The notes beneath the pieces are model-generated. The model made no database searches. It was given only the letters and a program-made list of their open reading frames with translations, and was not told where the DNA came from. Positions 1 to 6,200 of a DNA stretch of 8,707 bases are shown here, in pieces. The stretch comes from Pseudomonadota bacterium. Its GTDB lineage: Bacteria > Pseudomonadota > Alphaproteobacteria > Rhizobiales > Hyphomicrobiaceae. The stretch is from positions 1 through 8,707 of the forward strand of contig JAKALI010000143.1 in the NCBI GenBank assembly GCA_021813195.1, given 5' to 3'. How positions within the stretch are numbered: position 1 is the stretch's first letter; each line of letters begins with the position of its first letter. The position numbers were made by a program, and so were the translations under genes.

Positions 1-110
1 CTTGTGCTCATCGTCTCTAGTAATCCCTGGTGGCTCCGGTTTGGGGGCGGGAGCTTCAGCGGTCCACCCCTTTAGCTTGCGTCTTGCTTTTGCTTCCAGG
101 TCAAGGCCTG

Positions 111-1346
111 ATGAGCAACATGAATTCGATGCCTGACACGACGATTATCGCAGCGTGGTTGATCTTTCTCGCAACATACATTGTCGTGGCGCTTGGCAAG
201 ATACCCGTCTACCGCATTGACCGCGCCGGCGCCGCGTTGCTCGGCGGCAGCCTGATGGTCGGCGCGGGGGTGTTATCGCTCGATGAGGCCTATCGCGCCG
301 TCGACCTCAACACAATCACGTTGCTGCTCGGCATGATGATTGTAGTAGCAAACCTGCGGGTGTCGGGCTTTTTCGCGCTGGTCAACCATTGGATCACTAG
401 CTATGTGCGGCATCCGCTCGCTTTGCTGGCGATGGTTGTCATGGCCTGCGGCCTGCTGTCGGCTTTTCTGGTCAACGACACGGTCTGCTTGGTGATGACG
501 CCGCTTGTGCTTGATCTGGTCGAACGTCTCAAGCGCGATCCGGTCCCATATCTGCTGGCGGTCGCCATGGCGTCTAATATCGGCAGCGTCGCTACCATCA
601 CTGGCAATCCGCAGAATATCATCATCGGCAGCCTGTCCGGCATTCCCTATACGACATTCGCGGCGGCGCTGGCGCCGGTTGCCGCCTTCAGCCTTCTGGT
701 CGCCGGTCTGCTGATCGCATTGATCTATCATGTCGAGTTCTTCAATGGAGCACTGCCGATGCCGCCATGCAGGCCGCCGTGCTATCATGGGCCGCTGCTC
801 GTCAAGACGGTCCTTGTGGTGGTGGCGATGGTGACGCTGTTCTTCCTCGGACACTCCGTACCGAAGGTTGCCATTGTCGGCGGTGCCTTGCTGTTACTCA
901 CCCGCCGGGTGCGGCCGGAGCGGGTCTATCGCGAGATTGACTGGCCGCTACTCGTTATGTTCGTCGGCCTATTTATCGTGGTTGCCGGGCTGGAAAAGAC
1001 GGTGATTCATCCGCATCTGCCGGCGTTACTTGGCACGCTGCACCTGAACGATAAGACTTGGCTCGGCGTCATCACGGCCGTGCTATCTAATTTGGTCAGC
1101 AATGTGCCGGCAGTGCTGGTGCTCAAACCGTTCGTGGAAGTTCTCGGCGATGCGCAGCACGCTTGGCTCGTGATGGCGATGACGGCGACCTTCGCCGGCA
1201 ATTTCACGCTCGTCGGCTCGGTGGCCAATCTGATCGTAGCGCAGCGGGCAAAGTCACACGGGATCGAATTTAATTTCTGGACCTTTTTTAAGGTCGGCGC
1301 ACCACTCACTGTGGTGACAATAACGTTTGGGCTTTTGTGGCTCTGA
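111..1346 (+). CDS. ArsB/NhaD-type (SLC13-related) anion or Na+/H+ permease
   Basis: Inner-membrane secondary transporter of 411 residues, hydrophobic throughout, of the ion transporter superfamily that includes ArsB, NhaD and SLC13 permeases. The family's inverted repeat is visible. In the first half a helical-hairpin motif VNDTVCLVMTP (residues 121-131) is followed by TGNPQN (164-169). In the second half SNVPAVLVLKP (330-340) is followed by AGNFTLVGSVAN (362-373). These Asn/Thr-rich breaks normally line the substrate site. The reading frame is open upstream to a GTG at 30, but I chose ATG 111 because AAGG lies 4 nt before it (103-106) and the protein then begins just before the first TM helix (about residues 11-29). 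ATGs at 120 and 129 are also possible. The substrate (arsenite, sulfate, dicarboxylate or Na+/H+) cannot be read from sequence. No ars genes flank it, so an arsenic role is not supported. The gene appears monocistronic, and no clear terminator is visible in 1347-1543. Confidence 0.88.
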   Translation: MSNMNSMPDTTIIAAWLIFLATYIVVALGKIPVYRIDRAGAALLGGSLMVGAGVLSLDEAYRAVDLNTITLLLGMMIVVANLRVSGFFALVNHWITSYVRHPLALLAMVVMACGLLSAFLVNDTVCLVMTPLVLDLVERLKRDPVPYLLAVAMASNIGSVATITGNPQNIIIGSLSGIPYTTFAAALAPVAAFSLLVAGLLIALIYHVEFFNGALPMPPCRPPCYHGPLLVKTVLVVVAMVTLFFLGHSVPKVAIVGGALLLLTRRVRPERVYREIDWPLLVMFVGLFIVVAGLEKTVIHPHLPALLGTLHLNDKTWLGVITAVLSNLVSNVPAVLVLKPFVEVLGDAQHAWLVMAMTATFAGNFTLVGSVANLIVAQRAKSHGIEFNFWTFFKVGAPLTVVTITFGLLWL

Positions 1347-1543
1347 GATTGCCACGACAACTCGATATTTCCTCCCGACCGTCAAGCAAAATAGAGCGTA
1401 AGCGCACGATCCAACTTAACGCCTAATGCTCCTGTCATCGCTCGCGGAAGCCAAGAGTAGTTGCGATAGTTGGTGCCGATTTCTGAGACAGGGGCTTCGA
1501 CAAGACTTACCCGTGCGTCCCCCACGGCTCCTCTCGGAAAGCC

Positions 1544-1954
1544 TCAACACGCGACTTTCGGTGGGCTCATTGCACTGGCCAAGGTCATATAGGCTTCGGC
1601 CCATGCTTCCTTAACCGGCGGCGTGAAGTCAACGCCGAGGCTCTGATCCAGAGCTTGCATCAGTGCGATGCCAAAGGCTTTATAGTGCTTCTCGACAACG
1701 CCATAGGTAGCATGACGAACGCCAAGCTCCTCGACAACAGACGCAATCCGATTGAACTCATGCAGTCCAGCGACCACGGTGGACAGCATTGTAATCAACT
1801 TCTGCTTCTGCGCGTTGAGATCGTCGGGAAATAGCGCACGTGTTTCTGGCGCAATCTCGAACAGGTGGTCATAGAATAGGTCAGCGGTCACGCCAGCCAC
1901 CGGCAAGACCTTCTGGAAGCTATCAGCAACTAACTTAACTTGTTGGGGCGTCAT
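1544..1954 (-). CDS. Single-domain bacterial haemoglobin (Vitreoscilla globin type)
   Basis: Cytoplasmic haem protein of 136 residues, the normal length of a single-domain globin; no FAD/NAD reductase domain follows, so it is not a flavohaemoglobin. Aligned by eye to Vitreoscilla Hb, the key residues are present: Tyr28 (B10) in DLFYDHLF, Phe42 (CD1) in ALFP, Gln49 (E7), proximal His81 (F8) in GVRHATYGV, Tyr91 in EKHYKAFG, and the EAWAEAY helix-H motif near 117-122. Such globins bind O2 and NO and are linked to oxygen supply under hypoxia or NO detoxification; which applies here is inference. The frame is open to 2020, but the ATG at 1954 (MTPQQVKL) matches the usual family N-terminus and has GGGCGAG about 6 nt upstream. 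The upstream side is the truncated end of an IS1182-like transposase, so its native promoter region may have been altered. Confidence 0.93.
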   Translation of the reverse strand: MTPQQVKLVADSFQKVLPVAGVTADLFYDHLFEIAPETRALFPDDLNAQKQKLITMLSTVVAGLHEFNRIASVVEELGVRHATYGVVEKHYKAFGIALMQALDQSLGVDFTPPVKEAWAEAYMTLASAMSPPKVAC

Positions 1955-2038
1955 GTAGTTCTCGCCCAAAGGCAGATAGCTACGCCCACATCGTGCCGCA
2001 ACGGCAAGGAGCGGCATCACGTTAAATTGACGACGGAA

Positions 2039-2806
2039 ATGGAACTCGCACGCTGGCTACGCGGGGCGTCGGTACCGGAGACAAGTGACCTGGGTGGTCG
2101 ATTCGGATATTCCACCAACTATCTGATCGACGTCGAGCGTGCGATCATCGTCCACGTGGAGGCAACCTCCGCCATCCGGCGGGCCGAGGTTCTGGCCGCC
2201 AAGCGCATGATCTAGCGTTCGCTGGACCGCCTCGGGCTCTATCCCGCCTGGCTCATGGGCGACAGCGCCTATGGCTCGGCGGAGATGCTCGGCTGGCTGG
2301 TCTACGAAAACCGCATCGAGCCGCACGTGACAATGTTCGACAGGTCGCTCCGCAAGGACGGCACCTTCTCACCTGATGACTTCACCTACGATCACGCTAG
2401 CGATGTCTATCGATGTCTTGGCGGCAAGATGCTGACCACGACCGGTACCCTTGTAAACGACGGTGCGACGATGCTCTACCGCGCGAGCAAGTACGACTGT
2501 CAAGTCGCGACTCGAAGGCGCGCTGTTGCCCAAAAGAGGTGGTCCGCAAAATACCACGCGCAATCCACGAAGGTCCTTGCGATATGGCACAACAGATTGC
2601 GAGATCTCGGGGAAGGCAGAGTCTCGCGACGGCTGCGCAAAAAGATCGGGATACTGTTCGCGTACCTCAAGCGCATCCTCAAGCTAGACCGACTCAGATT
2701 AAGAGGCCCGACCGGCGTTCACGATGAGTTCCTCCTCGCCGCCACCGCCCAGAACCTCAGGAAGTTGGCAAAGTTGGTACCGCTACCGAAGCCCAAGGCG
2801 GCATAA
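2039..2806 (+). pseudogene. IS1182-family transposase, 5'-truncated and inactivated
   Basis: Remnant of a DDE transposase. Recognisable family blocks in order are FGYSTNYLIDVE (from about 2102), VEATSAIRRAEVLAAKRMI, then GDSAYGSAEML, DGTFSPDDFTYD, MLYRASKYDC, KARCCPKEVVRKIPR, and C-terminal LKRILKLDRLRLRG followed by LLAATAQNL. Similarity is convincing from about 2093; the in-frame ATG at 2039 is only a nominal start. The N-terminal DNA-binding part (roughly 200 residues in full-length relatives) is missing. Three lesions are visible. An amber TAG lies at 2213-2215, in frame, where relatives usually have Glu. A net one-base loss lies between YDC (ends 2500) and KARCCPK (about 2513). A compensating shift between about 2588 and 2625 returns to the original frame. 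The middle block KARCCPKEVVRKIPRAIHEG is read in a different frame from both ends. No function is expected. Confidence 0.88.
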
Positions 2807-2821
2807 AGCCGGGCTAAGGCA
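2039..2821 (+). mobile_element. Partial IS1182-family insertion sequence
   Basis: This is the DNA footprint of the transposase remnant. Only about 15-30 bp separate the transposase stop (2804-2806) from recognisable acetyltransferase coding sequence on the right. I could not identify terminal inverted repeats or a target-site duplication at either side, and the left half of the element is gone. Both boundaries are estimates: the left one lies between 2020 and 2093, the right one between 2807 and about 2837. Confidence 0.6.
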
Positions 2822-3377
2822 CTGATCACTTTCACTTTCAATCGCGTCTCGCAAGGTCTCTACATCCGGCATGGCCTCTTTCCCAAAGTGCCGATTTATT
2901 TTTCGCCGCGGCGCGCGAACGGGTGATGGTTGAGTTACAGGAACCGTTATTGCGTAGCGTTGCGATTGACGATAGCGCCGCGCATCTGAAAGGGCTTGCG
3001 GAGATCGACGCCCGCGCTATAGGCGTCACGCGCGAGAAGCACCACCGCTACCTGATTAATGATCGAGCGACCACCGGGGTTATGCTCCGTGCCGGTAGCG
3101 AGTGCGTCGGCTACGTCTATATCGGTTCCGATGGGCATATCGGACCTCTCGCGGTCGCGCGGCCTGACGTCCTTGGTGACGCCTTCACAGCTGCATTGAA
3201 AATGGCGGCCGATGGCTCCGCAGAAAAATATCGGCGTTCTTGCCGGGCACATGCGACAGAGCGCTCAGCCTTGCCGTAAATCACGGCATGCGCATCACAT
3301 TTCCGATGTTGCTGATGGCATCACCCGGCTATGACAGTTGGACGCAGTATTTGCCGCGTAACCCGGGCTTTATGTGA
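2822..3377 (+). pseudogene. Tandem-GNAT acetyltransferase, 3' fragment with frameshifts
   Basis: Three pieces in three frames spell one protein. Piece 1 (about 2837-2900) reads FNRVSQGLYIRHGLFPKVP, like the end of a first GNAT domain. Piece 2 (about 2903-3225) runs from FAAARERVMVELQEP through IDARAIGVTREKHHRYL to GYVYIGSDGHIGPLAVARP, a second GNAT-like domain. Piece 3 (about 3240-3377) reads LPGTCDRALSLAVNHGMRI then TQYLPRNPGFM and stops at TGA 3375-3377. The first break is explained by loss of one T from a T run at 2899-2903. The second lies at 3224-3245, near an A run and GTTCTTG. The sequence encoding the first GNAT domain is absent and an IS1182 transposase end sits in its place. The family assignment rests on remembered two-domain GNAT proteins of rhizobia; the substrate is unknown. 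ATG 2923 could in principle start a short product, but that would lack the C-terminus. Confidence 0.68.
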
Positions 3378-3521
3378 TCGAAAATGGTCTGATCCTGGCC
3401 CGTCGCCGACATGCGAATCACGCTGCTGAATGCCTACTTTCGGGAGAAACAGCAGGCATCGAGCTCTCAAGCATTTCCCACGGCCGATAACCTCAAATCA
3501 CGCTCTATTGTGTGGAGGCTC

Positions 3522-3547
3522 GGAACTCTTGCGCCCGCGGATGGGTT
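3522..3547 (+). promoter_or_regulatory. Possible EcfG-type promoter before the small exported gene
   Basis: GGAAC at 3522-3526 followed after 17 nt by GGTT at 3544-3547, one mismatch from the alphaproteobacterial general-stress consensus GGAAC-N16/17-CGTT. It lies about 40 nt upstream of the ATG at 3587, a sensible distance. Because the -10 element is imperfect, chance occurrence is a real alternative. Confidence 0.3.
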
Positions 3548-3586
3548 TCCAACTTGGAGCGACTCTAAACGCCAAGGAGATGAATT

Positions 3587-3816
3587 ATGCGTAAAATGCT
3601 GATCGCCGCCGCGGCCGCGGCCTGCTGGCGACCGGACCGGCGCTCGCTGCTCAGCAGGGTGCGCCGGTCTATCAGCCCGGCGCACCCGACCAGGTAGCGG
3701 GCTGGTGCAAGGTGGTCACCAACCCCTACACTTATGGTGTGCAGGCGTATGGCTACTACACATCGTGCGCAGGCCAATCGATGGCTTACGCTCCGCGGCG
3801 GCATCGCGGTTGGTAA
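3587..3816 (+). pseudogene. Small exported protein with a signal-peptide frameshift
   Basis: A very good ribosome site, AAGGAGA (3574-3580), lies 6 nt before ATG 3587. The frame reads MRKMLIAAAAAA, the start of a signal peptide, then shifts near 3619-3621. As written, the frame ends at a TAG at about 3691-3693. Continuing one frame over from CTG 3622 gives LLATGPALAAQQGAPVYQPG, then GWCKVVTNPYTYGVQAYGYY, TSCAGQSMAY and a basic end RRHRGW with TAA at 3814-3816. Inserting a single G into the GCGGCC run would restore MRKMLIAAAAAAGLLATGPALA, a normal Sec signal peptide with cleavage after ALA, and a mature part of about 53 residues with two Cys that might pair. I do not recognise a named family. 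It may be truly broken, or the missing base may be a sequencing error in a GC-rich run; the intact ribosome site and clean mature sequence favour recent loss or error. Confidence 0.7.
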
Positions 3817-3873
3817 GATCGCAACCTCCAAGCGGTCGGCGCCCTGTAACCGTTGCAGGACGCCGACGCTAAT

Positions 3874-3892
3874 TCGACCAAATTTGGTTCGA
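3874..3892. repeat. 19-bp near-palindrome
   Basis: The core ACCAAATTTGGT (3877-3888) is a perfect 12-bp palindrome. It is flanked by TCGA on both sides, with one extra T breaking full symmetry. It lies 58 bp after the stop of the small exported gene and about 185 bp before the EcfG-like site. It has the form of a dimeric-regulator operator, but the position between genes does not identify a target. No U-run follows, so an intrinsic terminator is unlikely. Confidence 0.5.
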
Positions 3893-4079
3893 CGACGGAG
3901 CCAATCGTTGGCTTGATGACAGAATGGCTGTGAGGCAACGAATTGCGGAAGAACACGGTTATGGTTCGTTCGTAGAAGAGAAGTCGCCCATTATATCGAG
4001 CAGCGCAAATGCCTCCTTGGGGAAGAGGATCGCCTCAAAAAATGAACGTATACTATTTTTGATCCGGGGAGGTCATCAA

Positions 4080-4104
4080 GGAACCATGACTTAACTTCGG
4101 TGTT
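4080..4104 (+). promoter_or_regulatory. Possible EcfG-type promoter before the small membrane ORF
   Basis: GGAAC (4080-4084), a 16-nt spacer, then TGTT (4101-4104), one mismatch from GGAAC-N16-CGTT. It ends 34 nt before ATG 4139, which places a start site about 25-28 nt before the codon, with AGGGAA in the leader. The spacing relative to the gene is nearly the same as for the perfect site before the efflux operon. Confidence 0.4.
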
Positions 4105-4138
4105 CAGAGTTGCGTAGGGAGTTTAGGGAAGCTGTGTC

Positions 4139-4252
4139 ATGCACGACAAATGGGAAGATTGGATCGTCATCGGAGGATTATCAATTTTTGCACTTTGGAC
4201 GTTTGTCATATTACCTTTAGCATATTGGCACATTCCGACGGTATGGCGGTGA
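4139..4252 (+). CDS. 37-residue single-TM membrane protein (small ORF)
   Basis: Short ORF reading MHDKWEDWIVIGGLSIFALW at the start, with a charged amphipathic head (residues 1-8), one hydrophobic helix (about 9-30) and a short tail ending IPTVWR. A good ribosome site, AGGGAA (4125-4130), sits 8 nt before the ATG, and a near-consensus stress promoter lies further upstream. Trp is abundant at both helix ends (5, 8, 20, 30, 36), as in interfacial anchors. Function is unknown. Small single-TM proteins often regulate or stabilise larger membrane complexes, but nothing here identifies a partner. The downstream candidate ORF at 4292 could be in the same transcript. The call rests on ribosome site, TM pattern and promoter only. 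Confidence 0.5.
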   Translation: MHDKWEDWIVIGGLSIFALWTFVILPLAYWHIPTVWR

Positions 4253-4291
4253 GAACTATTTTGTGCGAGGTAGGGAGGTCAAAAGCCCAGA

Positions 4292-4492
4292 ATGGCGACG
4301 AGAAGCGGTTCGCCTCAGGCTCACACAGCGAGCGCTGGCGATCATTCTCGGTTCAGCGGTGACGAACTCCGACGCGGCCTCCGGCGGGCTTGCCATCTCG
4401 CTGAATTTAAAAAAATGCGCCGACCGCCGACCGCCGACCGCCGACGTTTTGGTCATCTGGCTAAGGTATGGTTGCTGGCGAAGTTGAACTAA
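4292..4492 (+). CDS. Hypothetical basic protein, 66 residues
   Basis: Candidate ORF from ATG 4292 to TAA 4490-4492. The N-terminal third is rich in Ser, Gly and Thr; the rest is basic and probably helical, with FSGDELRRGLRRACHLAEF (about residues 21-39), MRRPPTADRRR (about 42-52) and HLAKVWLLAKLN at the end. A strong AGGGAGG stretch (4272-4278) lies 13 nt upstream, longer than ideal. The segment MRRPPTADRRR is encoded by a 7-bp tandem repeat, which would shift the frame whenever one copy is gained or lost. No family is recognised. A competing frame from GTG 4263 to 4487 is similarly long but has a less protein-like composition, so neither is secure. Confidence 0.38.
   Translation: MATRSGSPQAHTASAGDHSRFSGDELRRGLRRACHLAEFKKMRRPPTADRRRFGHLAKVWLLAKLN
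4418..4445. repeat. Four perfect tandem copies of CGCCGAC (7 bp)
   Basis: CGCCGAC is repeated at 4418-4424, 4425-4431, 4432-4438 and 4439-4445 without mismatch. A 7-bp unit is not a multiple of three, so copy-number change by slippage would change the reading frame of anything translated across it. It directly follows an A run (4409-4415). Confidence 0.95.
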
Positions 4493-4577
4493 CCTTGCAC
4501 CTCGCCGTCGTTGATCCCGTAACTTTGGTCAATGAAGGGGCTAAGCTGGCGATCATCGTGGTGACAAGTTCATGCAT

Positions 4578-6200
4578 CTAACCTATTTCTCCACCGAGCT
4601 GCCGTCTGCTGGCTACGCTGGCGTCGTCAGACCGCAACAGGACGAGCGCCAGCGGAACCATCAGCGCCGCAAAGCAGGCGGCCATCCAGAAGACGTCAAT
4701 ATAAGCAAGTAGGGTCGCCTGCTGCCCTATCATTTGACCGATCCAGCCGAGTGCCAGATGGCGGGCCTGCATGATAGTCTCACCGTGGGCGGCGAAATAC
4801 GCGGTCACGCGCTGCGTGGTTGCATAGTAAGCCGGTGAGGTCGGCGTCACATAGGCGGCTAGGTTCGAATGAGCGACCTGGGCCTGTTGGGCAATCTCGG
4901 TATTGGCCAATGAAATGCCGATGCTGCCGCCGAGGTTGCGTGACACGTTGATGAGCGCGGAGGCTTGATTGGTCCTGGTCGGCTCCAGGTCGGCATAGGC
5001 CGCGGTATTGATCGGGACGAACAGGAATGGCAGCCCGGCCATCTGATAGACACGCGCCCAGGCAAAGAAGCCGAAAGTCGCCTCGGGCGCGAGCGAGGTC
5101 ATGTGCCACATGGCGAGAGCGATCGTGACCATGCCGAGCGCGATCAGATATTTCGGTTGCACCCAATTTGCCACTGCGCCCGCCATTGGCATCATTACCA
5201 GCATTGCCAAGCCGCCTGGCATTAGCGCCAGGCCGGCGAGATAGGCGGTGTAGTTGAAGCCGGTTTGCATGAGTTGCGGCAGGATTTGTGTCGAACCGAA
5301 CAATACGGCGCCGACTGCCAACATGATTGCTAACGAAGTTCCGAATTGGCGCTGGAACAAGAGTCGCACATCCACGATCGGATCGGCACGCGTATACTCC
5401 CATGGCAACAACGCCAGGAGTGACAAGCCAGAGAGCAGCGCCATGCCGAGAATCAATTTCGAGCTGAACCAGTCGTCCTGCTGGCCGCGGTCGAGCATGA
5501 TCTCCAGGCAGCCGAGCGCCGATACGACCAAGAAGAAGCCGATCCAATCCACCTTGAGCCCACGCCGCAGCCGCTCGCGGCGCTCACGAACAAGGACTTC
5601 CGGTTCGTCTAGAAGCCATTGTACCAGGCTGAGCGAGAGAATGCCGAAGGGAACATTGATGAAAAAGATCCAGTGCCAGGAATAGTGGTCGGTGATCCAG
5701 CCGCCCAGCGTCGGCCCCACGGTGGGCGCAATGATGACGGCGATGCCATAAAGAGCGAAGGCCTGTGCCCGCTTGTTGGGCGGGAAGGTATCCGCCAGGA
5801 TCGACTGCTCACTCGGCGCCATGCCGCCGCCTCCCAAACCCTGGAGGATTCGGAAGAAGATGAGTGACTGCAGATTCCAGGCGATCCCGCAGAGGAAAGA
5901 GCTGACCGTAAATATAGCGACGCAGCTCATGTAGTAGCGTTTGCGGCCGATCACGTTCGCCAGCCATCCGCTAATCGGAATGACGATGGCATTGGCGACC
6001 AGATAAGTGGTGATGATCCAGGTCGCTTCTTCGACGCCGGCGGCAAGATCGCCAGCGATGTTGAGTAGCGCAACGTTGGCGATCGACGTGTCGAGCACCA
6101 GCATGAAGGTCGCTATCGATACCACCACCGCGATCAGCCATGGGTTATGGCCGCCGGCCGCCGACCGGCTCTGCGGATCGCGGGTGCCGACCTCGCTCAT
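4578..6200 (-). CDS. DHA2-family drug:H+ antiporter (EmrB-like, 14 TM)
   Basis: Inner-membrane proton-driven exporter of 540 residues, the usual length of 14-helix DHA2 pumps of the major facilitator superfamily. Motifs seen: LDTSIANVAL in TM1 (residues 36-45, with Asp37), motif A GWLANVIGRKR (78-88), RILQGLGGGG in TM4 (117-126), antiporter motif C GPTLGGW in TM5 (162-168), followed by SWHWIFFINVPFG (174-186). TSPAYYATTQRV lies in the large periplasmic loop before the last helix. Its ATG overlaps the TGA of the adaptor gene by 4 nt (ATGA, 6197-6200), implying translational coupling and joint assembly. Pumps of this type extrude hydrophobic compounds such as uncouplers, antibiotics and fatty acids; the substrate here is not predictable. 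No TolC-like outer-membrane gene is in the window, so an unlinked one is presumably used. The coding sequence is intact. Confidence 0.94.
   Translation of the reverse strand: MSEVGTRDPQSRSAAGGHNPWLIAVVVSIATFMLVLDTSIANVALLNIAGDLAAGVEEATWIITTYLVANAIVIPISGWLANVIGRKRYYMSCVAIFTVSSFLCGIAWNLQSLIFFRILQGLGGGGMAPSEQSILADTFPPNKRAQAFALYGIAVIIAPTVGPTLGGWITDHYSWHWIFFINVPFGILSLSLVQWLLDEPEVLVRERRERLRRGLKVDWIGFFLVVSALGCLEIMLDRGQQDDWFSSKLILGMALLSGLSLLALLPWEYTRADPIVDVRLLFQRQFGTSLAIMLAVGAVLFGSTQILPQLMQTGFNYTAYLAGLALMPGGLAMLVMMPMAGAVANWVQPKYLIALGMVTIALAMWHMTSLAPEATFGFFAWARVYQMAGLPFLFVPINTAAYADLEPTRTNQASALINVSRNLGGSIGISLANTEIAQQAQVAHSNLAAYVTPTSPAYYATTQRVTAYFAAHGETIMQARHLALGWIGQMIGQQATLLAYIDVFWMAACFAALMVPLALVLLRSDDASVASRRQLGGEIG

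Larger units (their letters stand above)
3817..4138. other. Intergenic stretch without a recognisable gene
   Basis: No reading frame here looks coding on either strand. It contains a near-palindrome at 3874-3892, a TATACT hexamer at 4049-4054 without a clear -35 partner, and an EcfG-like site at 4080-4104 leading into the small membrane ORF at 4139. Base composition is visibly more AT-rich than in the flanking transporter genes. Confidence 0.6.

Noticed and set aside
1..75. Possible C-terminus of an upstream gene in frame 1, ending at TAG 73-75
   Set aside because: Only 24 codons are visible, with no recognisable motif; too short to support.
273..854. Minus-strand open frame of 193 codons
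   Set aside because: It lies wholly inside the permease gene and translates to a Gln/Arg/His-rich, low-information sequence, typical of an antisense shadow of a hydrophobic GC-rich gene.
111..1346. Arsenite resistance (arsB) assignment for the permease
   Set aside because: The fold and NPQN-type motifs fit the wider ArsB/NhaD/SLC13 superfamily, but no arsR, arsC or arsH lies nearby, so a specific substrate is not justified.
1511..1527. Hairpin CCGTG-N7-CACGG downstream of the globin
   Set aside because: Five-bp stem with no T run on either strand, so not called as a terminator.
3411..3602. Open frame of 63 codons on the plus strand
   Set aside because: No ribosome site, composition not protein-like, and it runs into the start of the small exported gene, which has a much better ribosome site in another frame.
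4468..4581. 37-codon open frame between the repeat region and the efflux pump stop
   Set aside because: AAGG is only 1 nt from the ATG, no promoter is apparent, and it converges into the end of the pump gene; no family resemblance.
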